A stretch of DNA of 64,000 bases, taken from Mytilinidion resinicola. Lineage: Eukaryota; Ascomycota; Dothideomycetes; Mytilinidiales; Mytilinidiaceae. The stretch is from positions 1,469,822 to 1,533,821 of the forward strand of contig NW_022985439.1 of NCBI RefSeq assembly GCF_010093595.1. The letters run 5' to 3'. How positions within the stretch are numbered: the stretch's first letter is position 1; every line of letters starts with the position of its first letter. Below, one piece after another: positions 58,671-64,000 of the stretch. The notes below the pieces were generated by a model. It worked only from the letters and a program-made list of their open reading frames with translations, had not been told where the DNA came from and did not search any database. The translations under genes were made by a program, and so were the position numbers.

Positions 58671-59599
58671 GATGAGTGTAGGGTGTGGAGAAGAAGGAGG
58701 AGGACTGAGGGCGTAGTGGTGATATCGGGAGAGCTTGAGCTTGGTGGTGGGGCTGGTGCCTGCTCCGGAACAATTCATCGCGACGCCCTGCGCCTCAACG
58801 CGTTTGACCACGACCAAACACCATCAAAGCATCCTCGCGTTTTCGTTCTTTCGAGGGTCGCCATCGCCTGGGAATGCTTCTCTAACTCTACTCGCACTTC
58901 TCCTTCACTCAACTCAGTCCGCAATTGCAAAGAGGTTATTCAGGTTGGATTGGAACGTTTCTTAACCTTCACGAATTACAATAGAGGATCCTGCATCTCC
59001 TTCTCCGGCTCTGAAAGTTGCCACGTTGGTGCTTTAAATGAACTTAAGCCCAACTCTCTTCGCTTCTATATCGTGACGTGCTTTCACCCCAAGATAGCTT
59101 TCGGCGCACTTCAAGAGCTGCTCGTGAATTTTGATATTGGCAAATGTTACCCCCACCCCCCGGCAGTCCACAGGCTATAAAGACTGGCAAGGTGACACTT
59201 TAAGAGAAGGTCTAAGATATACCCCCTAGATAAATGGCTGTGCAAGATCTTGGTAGACGCTGCCGGCATAAGGCTTAGCACGATGCCCGGAATTTTCCAC
59301 AGCTTTGGTTGCCCGAAACGTGCTTCAAGATATCTCTTTCCTGGCAGTCTTCCCCATCTCAATCATTCTATCTCTCCATCTATCTCTAGTCTCGGTGATA
59401 GAACACTATTGGGCAGACACACATCGTGGAATTTTCACTATCGCGAGGGGCAAACATGGAACTTTCATCTTGCCAAAGAACCTCAACCCTTCGAATTGCT
59501 GCCTAAGAAGGCCACATTGATCTTATCCGTCTCGAGAAGGGTGCTCGCGTAGTGACCCAATCTACACTATTCAAGCACTTCCTATTCGCCTAGTAATCG

Positions 59600-59872
59600 G
59601 CCACCTCGAGTGTAAGCCCGCGGTCGGAGTCTAGGTAAGGAATGGACCTTTTGGTACGTGAGGTATAAAACAGTATGGTATTTAAGGTTGCGTTGGGGAG
59701 AGGGCGCGTTTGTTGTGGCCTTGGCCAGAGTTCCCCCGGGGTCAACAAATCTGCCTACAGCGTCGTCATTCAGTCTATATATTTCAAGTAAAATGCAAAG
59801 CCCTTCATCTACTAATTGCCCAGCAGCTCAGTTGGTCGGCCACATCGTGTGTAAGCCCGCGGCCGGATCGCA
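59600..59872. repeat. Imperfect direct repeat of about 32 bp, two copies
   Basis: Blocks near 59600-59632 and 59840-59872 share TCGGCCACxTCGxGTGTAAG followed by CCCGCGGxCGG, with only a few mismatches, about 240 bp apart. Confidence 0.7.
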
Positions 59873-60167
59873 GGCATTATACCTTCCGAGGTAGCGTTTC
59901 ACTACCGTCGATAATCTCACCTGGGTCTTGAGTTCGATTCTCGATTCGGCCCTTGTGTTAAAAAGTCGAGTTGACTTCGGGCGGCCTGGTTCGTAGAGAG
60001 GCTTGGAAGCCTGGTAAAGAGACGGTATGCAGTTGGTGCGTGAGGCTGAGAGTGACCGGTTAAGATGACGGATTGAAGAATACCGCGGGCGGGCGGAGAG
60101 AAACCCCTCCGGGGTGGCTACACCCTCGAAAGAGGGTGGTGTTTTGCTCCGCAGATGTTCTTTTTTT
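59815..60167 (+). ncRNA. Candidate Pol III structured RNA or tRNA-derived SINE
   Basis: An A-box-like AGCTCAGTTGGTCGG lies near 59825 and a B-box-like GAGTTCGATTCTC near 59930; the flanking TTGAG/CTCGA could form a T-arm. Downstream come small hairpins (AAGTC-loop-GACTT near 59965; GGCTT-GG-AAGCC near 60000). Then comes a predicted three-way junction: a closing stem GCGGAG (60093-60098) with CTCCGC (60147-60152), enclosing hairpin ACCCC-TCC-GGGGT (60103-60115) and hairpin CACCCTC-GAAA-GAGGGTG (60121-60138) with a GNRA tetraloop. A T7 tract at 60161-60167 would be a Pol III terminator. The A-B spacing of about 100 nt is too long for a plain tRNA. It could be an ncRNA with a tRNA-like leader (as in yeast RPR1) or a SINE. 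Confidence 0.4.
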
Positions 60168-60497
60168 GCTCTATGATTATCTTATGGGGAGGTGAAAGGC
60201 TACGCATATAGGGTTAGTTATGCCGTGGGCCGTTTGAAACTACCTTCTAGTCAACATGAAGGCATTCTTGGAAACGGAGCGCGTCGCGGAGCGTGGAGCT
60301 GTGGAGCCGTCATGATTAACGTCCGAAAGGCACTCCAGAAGGCGTGGCACGTCAAATGGGGCACCACAAGATCGCCGAGCTGGTTGATGTATTCTATTGA
60401 AGGCATCCTTTTCTATTCCAATCTAGACCCTATCTCCCAATCTATTCCGAGTCCTTTCTATCACTTGCAAATGTATTTGAGCCTTTTCCGGACCGTC

Positions 60498-60541
60498 CCC
60501 ATCTATGTCCGAGCTCTCCATCTATGTCCGAGCTCCCCATC
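60498..60541. repeat. Tandem duplication at the methyltransferase stop codon
   Basis: Two copies of ATCTATGTCCGAGCTC, one of which contains the reverse complement of the TAG stop. Confidence 0.75.
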
Positions 60542-61683
60542 TCGCTTCACTGCACAACACCAGCCACCATCTGCCAGAACCTGCCACATCTCCTCAGCTG
60601 ACAGCTCCTCAAGAGCCTTCAAACCCTCCTTCCTAGCCACAATGCTCTTGACCGGGCACGCCGGCACCACGCCCTCCTCAAACGCCTCCTCCATCTTCCT
60701 CTCATAGCTCGGCCACTTCGCCGCAGCAGCCTCGATAGTCTTCTCCTCGCCCAGCCGCACCCATGCCGTCGGAATCAGCGCGCTGAATGCAGCCTTGAGC
60801 CACGCCTGCGTCTCTACCGCAAGATCCGGCTGGCGGAAAGTGACATAGTCGTGCTCGACGATGTTCTCGACCTTGTTCGCCTCGAGCGCGGCGCGGATCT
60901 CCTTCATAGGCTTCAGGCTCAGGTTTGCCGATTCCAAGAACTTGCAGAAGATCGACTTGAACTGAGTGAGGATTGAGGAGGGGCAGATGTCGTGGATAGA
61001 GTCGAGCTGGTATTCGGTCCAGGCGATGTATCCGCCAGGCTCTAAGGTTGGTGTCAGTCACTATTCAAAGAATTAAGAGTGGGGATCTGTATCTGGTGGG
61101 CATACTCAGCAAAGCGAGGAGGTTCTCTGCGACGGCGGGATACTGCTCCTTGACGATGACGCTGAAGACGAGGCGGACGTGCACGACGTCGTAGCGGGCG
61201 AGGTACTGAGCGGGGAATGGGGTGGTCATGTCGTGGGCTACGAAGGCGAAACCCGGTTTGGCCTCCTTGGGGAATTGGGCGGTGGAGATGTTGAAGCCTG
61301 TGAATTCGAAGGGGGAGTTTGTAGAGTCAGATGTGGAGGTGGTGAGCTCGTTGGCGAAGTCGGTGAGCCAGATTCTGGATGATGTCAGTATACGTGGGCG
61401 AGAGCTTTGTGGTATTGGAGATGGCGCACCCGGTGTCGGTAGCGACATCTGCCACGGAGCGAATTCCATGACGAGGAATGGAGGGATCTAGGAGGTGGCC
61501 ATCGCAAGCCTTGACGGTCAGCAGATGTTGGGCATTCAGTCTGGCAATGTCAGTTGGATTCAGACGTGGGAAACATGAAGTAGCAGACCTCCTCGACTCC
61601 ATATCATCTCTGGCCAGTGGATAGACTTCCTCAATCTTTTCCATCTTGAGGATATTGTTGTACCTAGACAGGACTTGCGTCAT
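60503..61683 (-). CDS. SAM-dependent methyltransferase (LaeA/UMTA-like)
   Basis: Four exons (61683..61589, 61540..61430, 61374..61106, 61041..60503) join in phase to give 337 residues. The SAM-binding motif I is VADVATDTGIWLTDF, split by intron 2. FEFTGFNISTAQFP resembles the acidic loop region, and ARYDVVHVRLVFSVI and LLKPGGYIAWTEYQ are motifs II-III of class I methyltransferases. This pattern (VADVGTGTGIW... LLKPGGY) is usual for fungal UMTA/LaeA-like enzymes, many linked to secondary metabolism; the substrate cannot be inferred. An 18-20-bp tandem duplication (about 60498-60541) covers the last codons, so the stop lies inside the second copy. Confidence 0.86.
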
Positions 61684-61725
61684 GGTGGATGAGGTGGAAG
61701 ACTGACTGTCTCCAAAGTGATACTG

Positions 61726-61815
61726 TTCTAGAGAAGGTGGATTGCTGTAGAGAAGATGGATTGTTGTAGAGAAGGTGGGCTGCTGAGGAGAAGGTGGGCT
61801 TATATAGAGAAGGTG
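61726..61815. repeat. Tandem repeat, 19-21-bp unit, about 5 copies
   Basis: Units close to TAGAGAAGGTGGATTGCTG, starting 43 bp upstream of the minus-strand methyltransferase ATG. Confidence 0.8.
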
Positions 61816-62058
61816 GACGTAAAGATAACAGTGGGATGTGATACCTCACTGTGATAACAGGTGGCTAGAAGCGGACAGATTGCTGGTTGAAGATTGTAGA
61901 TGGATGAAGAAGAAGAAGAAGTCCCACCCTTCAGACCCAATCCTTATATATCTGCAGCCCCCCTAATTCTTGGCTTTTCGATGTGTCCACGGGTTTGCTT
62001 CTATGCCAGTCATCATGGCAGTTTTACCTTTGTTTATTGCGTTGAGCCTTCAGGGGTG

Positions 62059-62460
62059 CGAAATGGTCGGTGGGAGGTCAAGGCGGGGTTCATCACCAAC
62101 TTTTCGGTGTCGAAAAACATTGCAGGATTCTCGCTCTTACAGTAATGAATCATTGCGTTGGATATTCTTCATCGCCGTTTCATAATACTCCGCGTTGTTG
62201 ACTCAAAGGGAGAGCGAAGTGGTCGACGGGAGGTCAAAGCATGAATGATGAGCAACCACCAGAGCATATGACTCTTTGTGGTGATTTATTATCTCCCCTT
62301 ACAACCGTTACAGATCTAGTTTCACGTGCTGTGCTAAAGCTTCGAAGAAGTGAAGTATTCAGTGGGAGATCGGGGCGTAAATCATGAGTGATAACCTGAA
62401 ATCGAAACGTGTCGCAGGATTTTCAAACTGCTCACTCTCGAAGAATATTCCTTCACGATA
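62059..62460. repeat. Three diverged copies of a longer repeat
   Basis: Blocks starting near 62059, 62212 and 62348 share GAA-x-TGGTC-x-GTGGGAGGTCA-type heads. The first and third also share TGTCG...GCAGGATTxTC about 50-60 bp later. Confidence 0.5.
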
Positions 62461-63366
62461 GCCAGATTTATGAATCCTTCACAATAGCCGCATTGATGAA
62501 GAAGACGATCACGTCAAGGTGGTGGTGGTTCGATGCTTCGTGGACGGCTGCGGAATTCAGTAAGGAACGCCGTAGGTAGCTCCATCAGATACTCAGGACA
62601 GGACATGTCTACACCATATACACTGAGAATATCCACAACTAAAAAGCTTCCCTATACAAAGCCCAATGAATGGGGGCTCCACCTCGGAACTCATAGGGCG
62701 CAGTCTTTATGCCTTACTTCCTGGTGAAGCCGCTAACTCGACAACGACAAGTGCTTCGGCCACATGACGATAAGGCCTGGGCGAACGAAAGGCCGGTTCC
62801 ATGCGCGGGAACTAGCTCAAAAATAAAGGCGTCGATTGCAAGGCATAAGGAAATAAGCCGAATTTGAAGCGGTGAGAAACTATCAAAGGGGTGAACGACG
62901 ACACGTCGTTAAGCACGCGTGATAGAGATCTAGGCAAGGTCTAGACGATAATTCAAGTAGCGCTCTTTCCTGTTGCTCTCGACTTGGGTCATCTATACCC
63001 GAATCTGCACATGTTGTACTGAGCAAATATGAAATTGCTCTCCTCGCCGTCCTCCTGGGAGATGACGATGCCGTTAACGGTATTGGGTTGAAAGGTGCTT
63101 GGTTAACATACAGTCAGATCATGATGAAAGCCTAAAGTTGAGACTAGAATGGGTACTGGGTGTGTTGGAAAAGGATTAAGTGAGCCCTCTGATTGAGGCT
63201 CTAGTCAAATTTGGCCTCCTATCAAGGTAGATTTCAAGAGAGACCAAGTCTTACCAACTTTTAGTCAGGATATCAAAAGCATTCAGCCCCAAGCCGCCCG
63301 AAACCAACCTATCTAAAGAACTCCAGAAATCAAACCAACATCCCCCAACATTTATCGTGTTTATAT

Positions 63367-64000
63367 TTAACTTCTCAGGAACATCTTGTACGCCGCACTA
63401 TTCGTCTCCTCGGTGAACGGATACCTAATTTCCTTCAAGAATCTGCTGAGATGCTCCTCATCCGCAGCGGGACACTGGATCCCTGCCAACACTCTCGCCA
63501 CATCGCCACCGTAGTTCCGGTAGTGGAAGAGACTGATGTTCATGCCAGGTTGCAGCGTCGTAAGGAATTTGTAAAGCGCGCCCTGTCGCTCAGGGAATTC
63601 GAACGTATATAGTCGTTCATCGGAAACCCCACTGCGGCCGCCGACGAGATACCGGATGTGCGATTTGGCGAGTTCGTCGCCGGAAAGGTCGGTTGCTGTC
63701 ATATTGTCGGAACCCAGGCGGTGGATAAGGTCTGCGAGGTCGACGGCGCGGGATGCAGCGTTGAGCGAGACACCGACGAGGATATTGGCGGCATCGGCAG
63801 AGGAATAGCGGTAGGAGAACTCGGTGACTTGCATTGGGTGAATAGCTTTTACCAGGGCGGCAAATGCGCCAGGACGTTCGGGGATGGTCACGGAAAGAAG
63901 AGCCTCTTTGTTTTCACCGAGCGCAGCACGCTCAGCAACGAATCGTAGGCGATCGAAGTTCATGTTTGCGCCAGATGCGATAGCTATGAGGCCACGGGAA
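63367..64000 (-). CDS. ilv1: Threonine deaminase (ILV1), C-terminal regulatory part
   Basis: Minus-strand frame open from the window edge to a stop at 63367, about 211 residues. It begins with SRGLIAIASGANMNFDRLRF, the end of the PLP-dependent catalytic domain of biosynthetic threonine dehydratase (first step of isoleucine synthesis, mitochondrial in fungi). Two ACT-like regulatory repeats follow: LLSVTIPERPGAFAALVKAI and YTFEFPERQGALYKFLTTLQ, each with the ERPG/ERQG turn. The end, EIRYPFTEETNSAAYKMFL, is typical. The rest of the gene lies beyond 64000. Confidence 0.93.
   Translation of the reverse strand, partial: SRGLIAIASGANMNFDRLRFVAERAALGENKEALLSVTIPERPGAFAALVKAIHPMQVTEFSYRYSSADAANILVGVSLNAASRAVDLADLIHRLGSDNMTATDLSGDELAKSHIRYLVGGRSGVSDERLYTFEFPERQGALYKFLTTLQPGMNISLFHYRNYGGDVARVLAGIQCPAADEEHLSRFLKEIRYPFTEETNSAAYKMFLRS

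Larger units (their letters stand above)
58671..60502. other. Intergenic with dispersed repeats and a candidate structured RNA
   Basis: About 1.8 kb. No protein gene is convincing. It contains two copies of a block of about 32 bp and the candidate Pol III transcript, both listed separately. Confidence 0.5.
61684..63366. other. Intergenic with local repeats
   Basis: About 1.7 kb. It holds a 19-21-bp tandem array (61726-61815) directly upstream of the methyltransferase ATG and degenerate copies of a longer block between 62059 and 62460. No gene recognised. Confidence 0.55.

Noticed and set aside
59815..59955. Ordinary tRNA gene
   Set aside because: A-box to B-box spacing of about 100 nt and no pairing between the expected acceptor-stem halves.

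Overview
The window looks like a filamentous ascomycete chromosome (Pezizomycotina, possibly Dothideomycetes). Genes are spread over both strands, with short introns (about 48-130 nt), GT-AG borders and CTAAC/CTGAC branch sites. Families typical of the group are present: a Zn(II)2Cys6 regulator, a GT34 glycosyltransferase, a LaeA-type methyltransferase, a BBE-type FAD oxidase and fungal kinase-like proteins. All calls come from reading the sequence; no database search was run.

Layout. 1-2 kb: a partial, probably Grc3-type gene diverges from a Pol I subunit RPA34 gene. 2.8-7.4 kb: a 1507-residue coiled-coil MTOC protein (ApsB/Mto1 type). 9.2-11.2 kb: an anonymous coiled-coil protein. 11.7-12.2 kb: APC11, four exons. 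13.3-14.9 kb: a damaged FAD oxidase. 16.7-17.6 kb: a C2H2-like zinc protein. 19.5-22.7 kb: a 1043-residue fungal-specific protein. 25.0-26.7 kb: a damaged GT34 glycosyltransferase. 27.0-30.7 kb: a small candidate gene, a flavin-reductase-like protein and an SDR oxidoreductase (divergent), and an acidic protein. 32.3-34.6 kb: a membrane-anchored hypothetical. 34.9-35.5 kb: an Rdx/SelW-like protein. 36.6-38.8 kb: a Zn2Cys6 regulator with a second, WRKY-GCM1-like zinc motif. 41.4-43.9 kb: a C2H2 factor with an in-frame TGA followed by 148 open codons, after a 5-kb gene-free upstream region. 49.0-49.9 kb: a carboxymuconolactone decarboxylase-like protein. 50-57 kb: an accessory stretch with two degenerate kinases (one carrying an internal TAG), a small two-exon candidate gene and a degenerate 17-bp minisatellite. 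57.0-58.7 kb: COP9 signalosome subunit 1. 59.8-60.2 kb: a candidate Pol III structured RNA or SINE. 60.5-61.7 kb: a methyltransferase. 63.4-64 kb: the C-terminal end of threonine deaminase.

Two themes stand out. Housekeeping genes (RPA34, APC11, CSN1, ILV1) are intact with clean splicing, while four other genes carry in-frame stops inside otherwise continuous homologous reading frames. One of these, the C2H2 factor, has the stop in a context matching the known leaky-termination consensus, which makes programmed readthrough a testable idea. The others look like recent pseudogenes. The second theme is non-coding structure: a predicted three-way-junction RNA with Pol III signals, and several local tandem or dispersed repeats.
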